Below, in pieces: positions 1 through 7,234 of a stretch of DNA of 64,000 bases. A program made the translations under genes and the position numbers. The notes beneath the pieces are model-generated. The model did no database searches. It had not been told where the DNA came from and worked only from the letters and a program-made list of their open reading frames with translations. How positions within the stretch are numbered: position 1 is the first letter of the stretch; every line of letters begins with the position of its first letter. This DNA comes from Bacteroidales bacterium (lineage in GTDB: Bacteria; Bacteroidota; Bacteroidia; Bacteroidales; GCA-2748055), in the NCBI GenBank assembly GCA_029210725.1, contig JARGFM010000013.1, positions 1 to 64,000 of the forward strand, written 5' to 3'.

Positions 1-293
1 AACATAAACTCGCCGTTGAAAGCGACAAATGAGGTACACTGGCCCTCGTTATTAACCGCAGTATTCATGTTCATCGACGGATCGTCGTAATAAACCCTGA
101 ATACTTCATACCCCCGACCCATATAATGAAACACGTCACTCGTAGTCTGCACCACAAAATCGCCAGCTGACGAAGTGGAAGTGCCTGTCAGATAAACCTC
201 TGAGGTTTCTCCATCTGCAAATGCAAATGTGGTAAACACACAGAATGCAACGACCATAGCCGCCAATCTACTAAACAAACTAACCTTCTTCAT
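1..293 (-). CDS. Secreted protein, N-terminal part only (runs off left edge)
   Basis: The reverse strand opens with ATG at 293 and stays open to the left edge, giving 97 residues. The start MKKVSLFSRLAAMVVAFCVF, followed by an Ala-rich stretch ending FAFA, is a clear Sec signal peptide with probable cleavage before DGETSE. The mature part has Thr/Ser-rich and Tyr-rich segments (TGTSTSS, YEVFRVYYDD) of the sort seen at the start of large secreted Bacteroidota proteins. No domain can be named from this fragment. It ends the leftward-reading group that begins with the LytS genes to its right, but 127 bases or more separate it from them, so it probably has its own promoter. Confidence 0.75.
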   Translation of the reverse strand, partial: MKKVSLFSRLAAMVVAFCVFTTFAFADGETSEVYLTGTSTSSAGDFVVQTTSDVFHYMGRGYEVFRVYYDDPSMNMNTAVNNEGQCTSFVAFNGEFM

Positions 294-420
294 AGCATTC
301 ACTTATTGAGATTTAGAATAAAACTACTGCGAAAGAAATGCAGAATCAATAAAGTTCAATCAACGACCCGAAGCAGGATATGTAATACAGGTAAAATAGT
401 GTAAATGACTCTGATGCCTT

Positions 421-1071
421 TTAAGCAGCCACTCTGTCGATGATCAGGTCAACGGCATATACATTTCCGATTGGCCGGGCATTCAGATGAAAATGCTTTC
501 TGTAAGAAGACTCCAGCATCTTTCTAACGGCCTTTATACCCAGTCCGGTGTTTGTTACCGTAGAAAGCTGATTGTCCTCCTCACTCTGCTGAGTACCGTT
601 TCGAACTTTGAGCAGGATTTTATCGTCCTTAACCACCAGATGAATGGTCACCCAGCAGTTATTCCTGCATTTGCGGATACCGTGTTTAAATGCATTCTCA
701 ATCAGGGTATAGATAGTCAGAGGAGGAATGGTAACACCCGCCGTATCACCCTTGACCTGAAAATCCATAAAGAAGGAGCATTCACCCAGCCAGATCTTTT
801 CCAGGGCAATGTATTCTTTGATGAGAGCAATCTCCTCCGACAAAGGGATCGTCTCCCTGCAGGAATAAGAAACAACCCGCTCCAGGAGGCAGGAAAGGCC
901 AGCAATGGCTTCAGGAGTTTCTTCAGACCGCTTTAAAGAAAGTGCATACAGGTTATTCAGGGAATTGAAAAGAAAATGAGGCTGCAGGAGATTCTTGAAC
1001 AACTCAAGCTTGTTGCTGTTTTCCTCAGGCTGCCTGTGATTCCGGTAAATCAAGTATTGATCTGCGACCAT
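421..1071 (-). CDS. LytS-family sensor histidine kinase, soluble, motifs intact
   Basis: This is a 216-residue protein consisting of the His_kinase (LytS/YehU) domain and an HATPase_c domain, with no membrane segment. The H-box LLQPHFLFNSLNNLY (His about residue 32) and the N-box LIENAFKHGIRK are canonical, and the glycine motif NTGLGIKAVRKML is present. It should therefore autophosphorylate and pass phosphate to a LytTR-type regulator; the one at 3898-4617 is the obvious partner (inference). I chose ATG at 1071, preceded by AAGAAG. The frame stays open to a GTG at 1122, which would add 17 residues without adding a membrane helix. Lacking its own sensor segment, it may act with the membrane-bound LytS-like proteins encoded just upstream. 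Confidence 0.85.
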   Translation of the reverse strand: MVADQYLIYRNHRQPEENSNKLELFKNLLQPHFLFNSLNNLYALSLKRSEETPEAIAGLSCLLERVVSYSCRETIPLSEEIALIKEYIALEKIWLGECSFFMDFQVKGDTAGVTIPPLTIYTLIENAFKHGIRKCRNNCWVTIHLVVKDDKILLKVRNGTQQSEEDNQLSTVTNTGLGIKAVRKMLESSYRKHFHLNARPIGNVYAVDLIIDRVAA

Positions 1072-1122
1072 GGTATTATCTTCTTTATACCGTCTCTGTA
1101 CATTCCCTAAAACGAATATCAC

Positions 1123-1451
1123 TTATTATGCCAATTATTTTTATCACTTGAATACCTGAATATTACAATACTTTTCCCTGTATTCCTCAAAGGTTAAAAG
1201 CGTCCGAAATTGAACAAAGCTGTGCGTCTGGGTACGATTTTGAATCTTACATTAACAGCCTGGGTGCCTTAAACCAGCGGAGCCGGTTAAGCAGAGAAGC
1301 AGGAAATGAAAGTGGAGAAAAAAACTTGCCGTCGGGTGAGTTACTTATTAAACCTAAAACCTTAAAGTAAGACTGCTGACGGCAAGTTGTCAATTGATGT
1401 ACATAGAGTCACTTCAAATGTAACAGAGAGATGCAGGGAATAAAAACTTAT
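1123..1451. other. Intergenic region between LytS-like genes
   Basis: There is no convincing open frame in these 329 bases. The right half holds the terminator hairpin at 1317-1388. The left half (1123-1310) is ordinary AT-rich sequence in which I see no tRNA, riboswitch or clear promoter box. It presumably contains the promoter of the soluble kinase gene to the left. Confidence 0.6.
1317..1388 (-). terminator. Rho-independent terminator of the LytS-like operon
   Basis: An 11-bp perfect inverted repeat (AACTTGCCGTC at 1323-1333 and GACGGCAAGTT at 1378-1388) encloses a second, weaker stem. On the minus strand the last arm runs into a stretch of seven T. This is the expected layout for termination after the minus-strand gene ending at 1452. 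Confidence 0.75.
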
Positions 1452-2555
1452 TCAGTTTACAACCTGTTGGGAGCTGTTAATAGCTTCCGGCCGGGGGTAA
1501 AAGGTCTTCTCAGTACCCGGGTCCATGTTTCTGACGATAATGTAATAACCATAAGCGTGCGACTCCGTACTCACAGAAACCTGTCCCTTAAAACAGGATT
1601 CTACCTGTTGGAGTGTTCTCAGGCATTCCTTCATACTCTCCTCTTGCTTTTTTGGTCCGCTGTAAAGTATCTGAATGGTTATCATATTGGAATACCCCGA
1701 AGCCTCAATATTTAACTCAGGCATGGCAGGCTCGCCTTCATACTTCCTGAATATTAGGTCCACCAGTGTAAACAGGATCATGGGGGGCATTTGAATCTGC
1801 CCGGGGTCGCCGGATACAAAAAATTCCACATCTGGTTTGCACTCCTTGATCAGAGAGACCAGCACCACCAGTTTTCTGACCAGCTCAATCTCCTCGGAGA
1901 ACAGTTTATGCTGCTCCTCGTGGTAAGTCATCACGTCGTTCAGAAGTTCAGAAGTTAAGGCAATGGCTCTGGTTACATGGGGCGATGATTCGCTTACCAT
2001 ACGATCGATATGATCAATCGCATACAGCAGCATATGAGGCTGAACCCTCGTGATGGCATTCTCCACCTGCTGCTGCAATTCAATATGCTGCAACTCTTTA
2101 CTTCTGGTATCGGCCCGGTACCATTCCCTGAAGGTCGTGACAGCCAGAAATACAAAAACAATATAAAGATTACCCAGACCGCTCATAACTACATTGGCCG
2201 GAGCCAGATAGAGCTCGGTCACCTCGCTGCTTGTCTGGTACCACTTGAATATGAATTCATTGCTCAGGATAAGTTCCAGCACTGAAAACCCGTAAAAAAA
2301 CAAAAGAAACAGAACAAAGAACACGGGGAACAACCTCTTATTCAGGAAGTAGGGGATCAGAAAATAAGCCACTACATAGGTATGAGCCATAAAGATGGGC
2401 AGAGTGATCAGGTAGTAGGAGAACCAGCCCAGGTAAACTTCAAAAGATTCCCCAAAGCTCTTTATGAATGTAAATCCGATAACCCATATCAACCAGAATA
2501 CCAGATGTCTGAAGCTCCTGTTACCTTCCGGTTTTATGAGGAGGTCCGGTCTCAT
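1452..2555 (-). CDS. LytS-like membrane protein with degenerate kinase domain (probable pseudokinase)
   Basis: This 367-residue protein has four hydrophobic segments in residues about 17-145, then a coiled-coil linker and a His_kinase/HATPase-like region. The phosphoacceptor motif is eroded: it keeps Q-P-H (His174), but the following F-N is replaced by L-Y (QPHMLLYAIDHI). The N-box reads FTLVDLIFRKYEG, where the family has an Asn and a K-H pair, so ATP/Mg binding should be lost. It starts on the last base of the upstream kinase's TAA (TAATG), implying translational coupling. Most likely it is a sensor or allosteric partner in a heteromer with the adjacent kinases (inference) rather than an active enzyme. 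Confidence 0.8.
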   Translation of the reverse strand: MRPDLLIKPEGNRSFRHLVFWLIWVIGFTFIKSFGESFEVYLGWFSYYLITLPIFMAHTYVVAYFLIPYFLNKRLFPVFFVLFLLFFYGFSVLELILSNEFIFKWYQTSSEVTELYLAPANVVMSGLGNLYIVFVFLAVTTFREWYRADTRSKELQHIELQQQVENAITRVQPHMLLYAIDHIDRMVSESSPHVTRAIALTSELLNDVMTYHEEQHKLFSEEIELVRKLVVLVSLIKECKPDVEFFVSGDPGQIQMPPMILFTLVDLIFRKYEGEPAMPELNIEASGYSNMITIQILYSGPKKQEESMKECLRTLQQVESCFKGQVSVSTESHAYGYYIIVRNMDPGTEKTFYPRPEAINSSQQVVN

Positions 2556-3610
2556 TACAGGCTCATATGTAGTTCAACTTCATGCTCGCTTTTTCTCTCC
2601 CGGACAGCCAGTCTGTGACTGTTAGGATACTCCAGCTCCAGTCTTCTTATACTGTTTTCATTTCTTGTATGACTACCTTTGTCAATGTGATCTTGTGAAT
2701 CGGAGAGCGAATTGGCTGCCACAAAACGAAGCCTGGAGTCCTGCACTTTCAACTCTATTCTGATCCATGACTTATAAGGATTTCGTTCAGCACCGTAGAC
2801 AAAACAATTCTCAACGAACGAGTAGAGAATCAGGGGTGCAATCTTTAAACCGCTCATTTGACCCTCCACATCAAGATGAACCTTTAGGCGGTCGCCAAAT
2901 CTTAAAGTCTCAAGGCCTACAAAGTTTTCAATCATCTCTACCTCTTTTTCCAGAAAAACCTTATCGCTTCTGCTCTCATTAAACAGATAATGAAGAATGG
3001 CTTTCATCTTTTTCACTGTAGATTTGAGATATTCGGGCCGGTAGATCGAAATGGAATATAGACTGTTAAAATTATTGAATATCACATGAGGATCCATATG
3101 GCGTTCTATCAGCTGCAGCTCTGCCTCCAGCTCCTTTCGCTGCAACTCCCTGTTGTTCAAATCGACCGTATAATGGTCCCTGGCAAACTTAACCAGTGCA
3201 AAAAGAGCAACAATGAAGGTCATGTCCTTCGTGTTCACCAGCAGCACTTTCAATGAAATCAAATTTACAGATGGTGCATTTTCAGGAGCTATGGCCTGGT
3301 AAAAAATATAATCCGAAAAGAGAAATTTCAGCATGGAAAGCCCCAGTCCGGCAAGAACGAACAAGCTCAGAAAAATGGCTGCCTTCTTCCTGATCAATAA
3401 TCGCGGAATCAGCACGTATACCGTAAAATAGGCGTATCCGAAAAAGAAGAACGCATTGGTAAATACCATGGAAAATCCCCTCCAGAAGCCCCCGGGTTCC
3501 TCAGACCGCGAATACGCCACCCAGGAAAAAAGAAAGACCATGCCCAGAAACAGGAGCAGATGCCTGAAAATCCGGAAGGACAATTTCTGACTGATTAAGA
3601 AATCGTACAT
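2555..3610 (-). CDS. LytS-family membrane sensor histidine kinase, partly degenerate
   Basis: This 351-residue protein has four membrane segments (about 16-33, 47-68, 78-98, 127-143) and a short coiled coil, followed by His_kinase and HATPase_c-like domains. The H-box MDPHVIFNNFNSLY keeps His175 and the Asn. The N-box SFVENCFVYG keeps Asn268 but has V-Y where K-H is usual, and the final glycine motif is not recognisable (RNENSIRRL). Activity is therefore uncertain. It is the first gene of a coupled pair (TAATG overlap with the next gene) and is transcribed away from the LytTR regulator, which begins 287 bases to the right. That arrangement is typical of LytS/LytTR systems in Bacteroidota. Confidence 0.85.
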   Translation of the reverse strand: MYDFLISQKLSFRIFRHLLLFLGMVFLFSWVAYSRSEEPGGFWRGFSMVFTNAFFFFGYAYFTVYVLIPRLLIRKKAAIFLSLFVLAGLGLSMLKFLFSDYIFYQAIAPENAPSVNLISLKVLLVNTKDMTFIVALFALVKFARDHYTVDLNNRELQRKELEAELQLIERHMDPHVIFNNFNSLYSISIYRPEYLKSTVKKMKAILHYLFNESRSDKVFLEKEVEMIENFVGLETLRFGDRLKVHLDVEGQMSGLKIAPLILYSFVENCFVYGAERNPYKSWIRIELKVQDSRLRFVAANSLSDSQDHIDKGSHTRNENSIRRLELEYPNSHRLAVRERKSEHEVELHMSL

Positions 3611-3897
3611 AACTTAAAAATAGCCTTCATTCGGTGAACTACCATCTCTTATCAATCAATGCAGCATGCCAGCCCCCCCAGTTACTGGTATGAGCGTATA
3701 TACGCAGTTAACAGATGTTACTGAGTCATTTGCCGGGGTTTTCTCGCTTTTCACTGAAATATTTTAAGAAAAGCGTGTAAATTTGTTATGTTCAAGTGAG
3801 ATTGTAGGATTGTTTTCATGTTCCTTTATTGTTTTAAGCCCAAACGAAGTAACATACAGCCACCTGTTGGTTGTGGACGACTTATAATTTTAAAAGC

Positions 3898-4617
3898 ATG
3901 AAAACAAGGTGTTTGATCGTTGACGATGAACCCCTGGCCAGAGAGCTGATCCGGGGACATATCCATAAACTGGAGAATTTTGAGGTTGTTGATGAGTGCG
4001 ACAACGCAATGAAGGCTATTGAAGTCCTGCGCAAGCACTCCGTCGACCTGATGTTCCTCGATATCAAAATGCCCCAGATGACAGGGATCGATTTTCTGAA
4101 AACCCTGAAAAGGCCTCCCAAGGTGATTATTACCACTGCCTACAGCCAGTATGCGCTGGAAGGTTTTGAACTGGATGTGATCGACTACCTGATGAAGCCG
4201 GTTACCTTTGAGCGCTTTTTTAAATCGGTCAATAAGTATTTCCAGTCGGGACACACGGAAGAAGTGGAAGTGGAAGGCGGTAAGGGTGTAAACAGTGATG
4301 CCTTTATCTATGTCAAGGAAAATAAAAAAGTCATAAAAATCTATCTGAAGGAGATACACTTTATCGAGGGATTGAATGAATATATCAGGATCCACACGGA
4401 TAACCGGAGGGTAGTTGTGAAAAGCAGTCTTCAGGGGATTGAAAACAAACTGCCTCCGGATCAGTTTATCCGGATCCATAAATCCTATATTATCTCCATA
4501 CCGAGAATCAGAGCATTCAATGCAACCACTATTGAACTGGAAAACGCCAAACTGAGAATCGGGAGGAACTACAAAAACCAGGTTTTCAGTGCACTTCACT
4601 ACAAACAGGAGATATAG
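3898..4617 (+). CDS. LytTR-family response regulator
   Basis: This 239-residue two-domain regulator has a receiver domain (residues 1-118) with acidic pocket D9/D10, phosphoacceptor D55 in FLDIKMP, the T/A switch segment IITTAYS and K-P in LMKPVTF. A LytTR DNA-binding domain follows (about 136-235), with the HKSYIIS and IGRNYK signatures. LytTR proteins bind pairs of short direct repeats spaced about two helical turns. I start it at ATG 3898 because the receiver begins there with KTRCLIVDDEP; an in-frame upstream ATG at 3871 would add an unlikely nine residues. It is divergent from the LytS-like genes, which are its likely partners. Possible targets include the repeat-bearing SusC upstream region at about 10.6 kb (inference). 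Confidence 0.93.
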   Translation: MKTRCLIVDDEPLARELIRGHIHKLENFEVVDECDNAMKAIEVLRKHSVDLMFLDIKMPQMTGIDFLKTLKRPPKVIITTAYSQYALEGFELDVIDYLMKPVTFERFFKSVNKYFQSGHTEEVEVEGGKGVNSDAFIYVKENKKVIKIYLKEIHFIEGLNEYIRIHTDNRRVVVKSSLQGIENKLPPDQFIRIHKSYIISIPRIRAFNATTIELENAKLRIGRNYKNQVFSALHYKQEI

Positions 4618-4620
4618 ATT

Positions 4621-4650
4621 GATTCTCCTCGCAGCAAGCTGCGAGGAATC
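4621..4650. repeat. REP-like palindrome, copy 1
   Basis: A near-perfect palindrome with arms CCTCGCAGC (4627-4635) and GCTGCGAGG (4638-4646), flanked by GATT and AATC. It lies directly after the response regulator stop codon. It shares a core (CGCAGC..AGCT.CG.GGAAT) with the palindrome at 4686-4710. Confidence 0.55.
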
Positions 4651-4685
4651 ATCGATTAATTGTTTATTTTAAATGTGCTCGCTTA

Positions 4686-4710
4686 CCCCGCAGCAGAGCT
4701 ACGGGGAATG
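4686..4710. repeat. REP-like palindrome, copy 2
   Basis: An imperfect palindrome with arms CCCCG (4686-4690) and CGGGG (4702-4706) and inner arms AGC and GCT, followed by AAT. Compared with copy 1 the outer stem pairs differ on both arms while pairing is kept, which suggests a family of structured repeats rather than chance. Confidence 0.5.
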
Positions 4711-4756
4711 CGCTCGCGTAATTCAACATTTTTTCGTGTTGACCGGCCTTTTGCTG

Positions 4757-4796
4757 AAAAAAAAGAGGATGCCCATTTAAGACATCCTCTTTTTTA
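4757..4796. terminator. Bidirectional rho-independent terminator
   Basis: AAAAAAAAGAGGATG at 4757-4771 pairs with CATCCTCTTTTTT at 4783-4795, so there is a U-run in both directions. It sits between the converging response regulator gene (plus strand) and the SusCD operon (minus strand) and can serve both. Confidence 0.9.
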
Positions 4797-4826
4797 TGAA
4801 TCATGCACCTGCTAAAGTGCTACAGT

Positions 4827-5690
4827 CTATTGCTTGGTCAGCACCGCGGTCCATTCCTCGCCGTAACCGGTTCCGCCAACCACCGTAATTGTACCATCCG
4901 GATTGAAGGTGAGATCGCCAAATCCCACTTCCCCCCAGGGATCGAAGGTATTTACCATAAAGAAATTCCCGCAGACATCCTGGATCGTTCCGGGCCAGTC
5001 GCCAAAGGGACACCAGCCTACTGCAGCATAGAAATGATCGTAGGTGCCAAAGGTGAAATCGGAAATCGTATAGAACCCCTCATTCGCTGTAGCTGTGATG
5101 CTTACTTCACTCACCAGACCCCCAACCGGATCGGCAAAGTCAGGAAAAGTGGAATTGGTGACCGAAGTGTAGGTTCCCACAATCACATCGGGATCTGAAG
5201 GACATACCACTGCTGCAGATATTTTGAAACCCTGGAGTTGCTCGGCGCTGGCCACCAGGTTATCCTGCAGGTTATCGTAGGTGGCTACTTTGCCATCGGT
5301 GCCGGTGGCAACACCCCTGAACTCATAGAAGTTGGAAAAAGTCTCTTCCACCGGCACCCCGAACAGGGCTGCCAGTTCATTACCATCCATGGAGAATTGA
5401 TAGGGGAAGCTGGTGATGGTTGTCACCGGCAGAAAATCTGATTCACTTTCCCCATTGTCGTAAATTCGTTTGACCGTAATCTCGTGACTGGCCACATTAC
5501 TCGCAGGAGCATCGAAGGTTCCCGATATTGGGGTACCTTCAATATCCTCCGAATTAATATTGGTGTTCACCGGATCGAAGGTCACAAATATCCCCCGCTC
5601 CACATCTGCCGGATCAATCAGCATGGGAGTCTCACAGGCGTATAGCAAGGCTGTAAGGAAGATGAATGTAATATATCTAGTTATTTTCAT
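4827..5690 (-). CDS. Outer-membrane lipoprotein of the SusC/SusD operon
   Basis: This 287-residue protein has a lipoprotein signal (MKITRYITFIFLTALLYAC, lipobox L-Y-A-C). It contains beta-rich segments, one near the middle with SHEITVKRIYDNGES, and a C-terminal region rich in Gly, Trp and Asp (FGTYDHFYAAVGWCPFGDW) ending in GEEWTAVLTKQ. It starts 17 bases after the SusD stop codon and so is the third gene of the operon. Third genes in such operons commonly encode surface lipoproteins that bind the substrate. The ligand cannot be read from the sequence; the neighbouring SusD subtype is more often linked to peptides or other non-starch substrates than to glycans. Confidence 0.8.
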   Translation of the reverse strand: MKITRYITFIFLTALLYACETPMLIDPADVERGIFVTFDPVNTNINSEDIEGTPISGTFDAPASNVASHEITVKRIYDNGESESDFLPVTTITSFPYQFSMDGNELAALFGVPVEETFSNFYEFRGVATGTDGKVATYDNLQDNLVASAEQLQGFKISAAVVCPSDPDVIVGTYTSVTNSTFPDFADPVGGLVSEVSITATANEGFYTISDFTFGTYDHFYAAVGWCPFGDWPGTIQDVCGNFFMVNTFDPWGEVGFGDLTFNPDGTITVVGGTGYGEEWTAVLTKQ

Positions 5691-5707
5691 GATCTTTCTC
5701 GTTTATG

Positions 5708-7222
5708 TTATTGAATTATCCCTGCAGGATTGGTATCCCAGAACACCTGCACCGTATGTGGTTTCTGTGCTATGGATGAGTTCAGATTCACACAGGTTGC
5801 AGGATAGTTAAAGGTTCTTGGAAAGTTTCCAGCATCGCCCAGCACTCCGGGCTGCAAATTGGATGGCATCCCCGTTCTTCTTACCAGGTTATAGGATTCG
5901 ACGCCGTTCCCAAACAGGGCGATATAGTACTCCTTAACAATTACCTCCAGGCGCTCATCATCGGTGGCAGCAGCATCATACAGGGAGCCCACCTCGGCCA
6001 GGTAATCATTGATATCCTGCTGAGTCGGAATAAAGCTCTGCGCAGCCAGAACTTCGCCAAAGGCCAGCACGTGAGTAATGGAGGCCTCCACGGCATCCAG
6101 CAGGAGTTGCCTGGGATCGCCCGTAGTTCCAAGGGTAAGGGCCGCTTCAGCCAGCATAAATTTAACGAAGCTTTCCTGCATAATCACTTCGGCACCGGCG
6201 CCCAGCAGGCCTGAAGCGGCAGTACCGGGTACTCCCTGGTCCATGTCAAATTCACCACCGGCAGGATATACTCCCCACAGGGTTCTGGACCTGGTATCCG
6301 GTGGAATTCCGTCATCGTCCAGGTGATCCCGTCCCCAGTAACCATCTTCCAGGGTACAGTAGGGAGTTCCGGGTGAATAATGACTCGGAAAATCCGTACC
6401 GTAACAGGGAAGCTCCTGGAAATCCTCCGAAGAATAGGTCTGCTGACGATAGAAGTAGTAGCGCATTCTCGGATCCACCACTGCCTTTTCATCATAGAGT
6501 GTCCACATGAAGTAATTGGCCATATAGTCATTTCCCCCGTTCAGGTAATTATAGGTAAAATAGGGATGACGACTGTCCGGATTATCCGTATTACGGCTGT
6601 ATAAGAATACCCAGTCCTCGGACGGATCATCAATCAGATCATTCCCGGAGATCAGGCTGTTAATCTCTGTCGTGGCTCCGGCTTCATCTACCAGCCTCAA
6701 ATTCAGATACACTTTCAGCTTAAGTGTCTTTGCAAGTGTGATCCAGGCCTCAGTATCCCCCCCGTAGAATAGATCGTTGGATGGAGTTGCGAGGGCTTCT
6801 TTGCCCAAATCAGCGATGGCCTCATTCAACTTGCTGATGGCCACATTATACACGGTCTCATCATCCTCGGCTGCCGGATTGAAATTACTTGCATCAAAGG
6901 CTTCGGTCCAGGGAACATCGCCGAAGAAGTCCACCAGGGTCACCAGTACATAAGCCTCCAGGATCTTCGTAATTCCTGCATGAATCCACCACTTTTGCTC
7001 CTCGTAGATAGGCAGGAAACTATGGGCATCCATCAATAGGCCCTCAAAGGCATTGGCCCAGACATTATCAAAATTAGTGGGATTGTACGCATAGTCAGGA
7101 TTGGCATCAGCCAGCACCACTGCATCGGGATCCGAGGTCAGCTCCAGTTCAAAAAAGTCGCATGCACCGGTAAGGAAGCCCAGCAGAAGGGTGACTGAAA
7201 TAATTATAAATGTCTTTTTCAT
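5708..7222 (-). CDS. SusD/RagB-like nutrient-binding lipoprotein (SusD-2 type)
   Basis: This roughly 504-residue protein has a lipoprotein signal ending LLLGFLTGAC and SusD-like TPR helices. Typical motifs are LVTLVDFFGDVPWTEAF, a TPSNDLFYGGDTEAW segment and a C-terminal FGNGVESYNLVRRTGMP. That combination matches the SusD-like_2 (DUF/SusD-2) branch. SusD forms the lid over the SusC channel and captures ligand at the cell surface. I start at ATG 7222 (MKKTFIII); a TTG nine bases upstream is in frame but adds nothing. The gene begins 12 bases after the SusC stop, so the three genes form one transcription unit. The protein is full length and intact, unlike its SusC partner. Confidence 0.93.
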   Translation of the reverse strand: MKKTFIIISVTLLLGFLTGACDFFELELTSDPDAVVLADANPDYAYNPTNFDNVWANAFEGLLMDAHSFLPIYEEQKWWIHAGITKILEAYVLVTLVDFFGDVPWTEAFDASNFNPAAEDDETVYNVAISKLNEAIADLGKEALATPSNDLFYGGDTEAWITLAKTLKLKVYLNLRLVDEAGATTEINSLISGNDLIDDPSEDWVFLYSRNTDNPDSRHPYFTYNYLNGGNDYMANYFMWTLYDEKAVVDPRMRYYFYRQQTYSSEDFQELPCYGTDFPSHYSPGTPYCTLEDGYWGRDHLDDDGIPPDTRSRTLWGVYPAGGEFDMDQGVPGTAASGLLGAGAEVIMQESFVKFMLAEAALTLGTTGDPRQLLLDAVEASITHVLAFGEVLAAQSFIPTQQDINDYLAEVGSLYDAAATDDERLEVIVKEYYIALFGNGVESYNLVRRTGMPSNLQPGVLGDAGNFPRTFNYPATCVNLNSSIAQKPHTVQVFWDTNPAGIIQ

Positions 7223-7234
7223 GTTTCTCAATAT

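Noticed and set aside
3826-4599. Long open frame on the minus strand opposite the LytTR gene
   Set aside because: It is the antisense shadow of a clear response regulator and has no coherent protein features.
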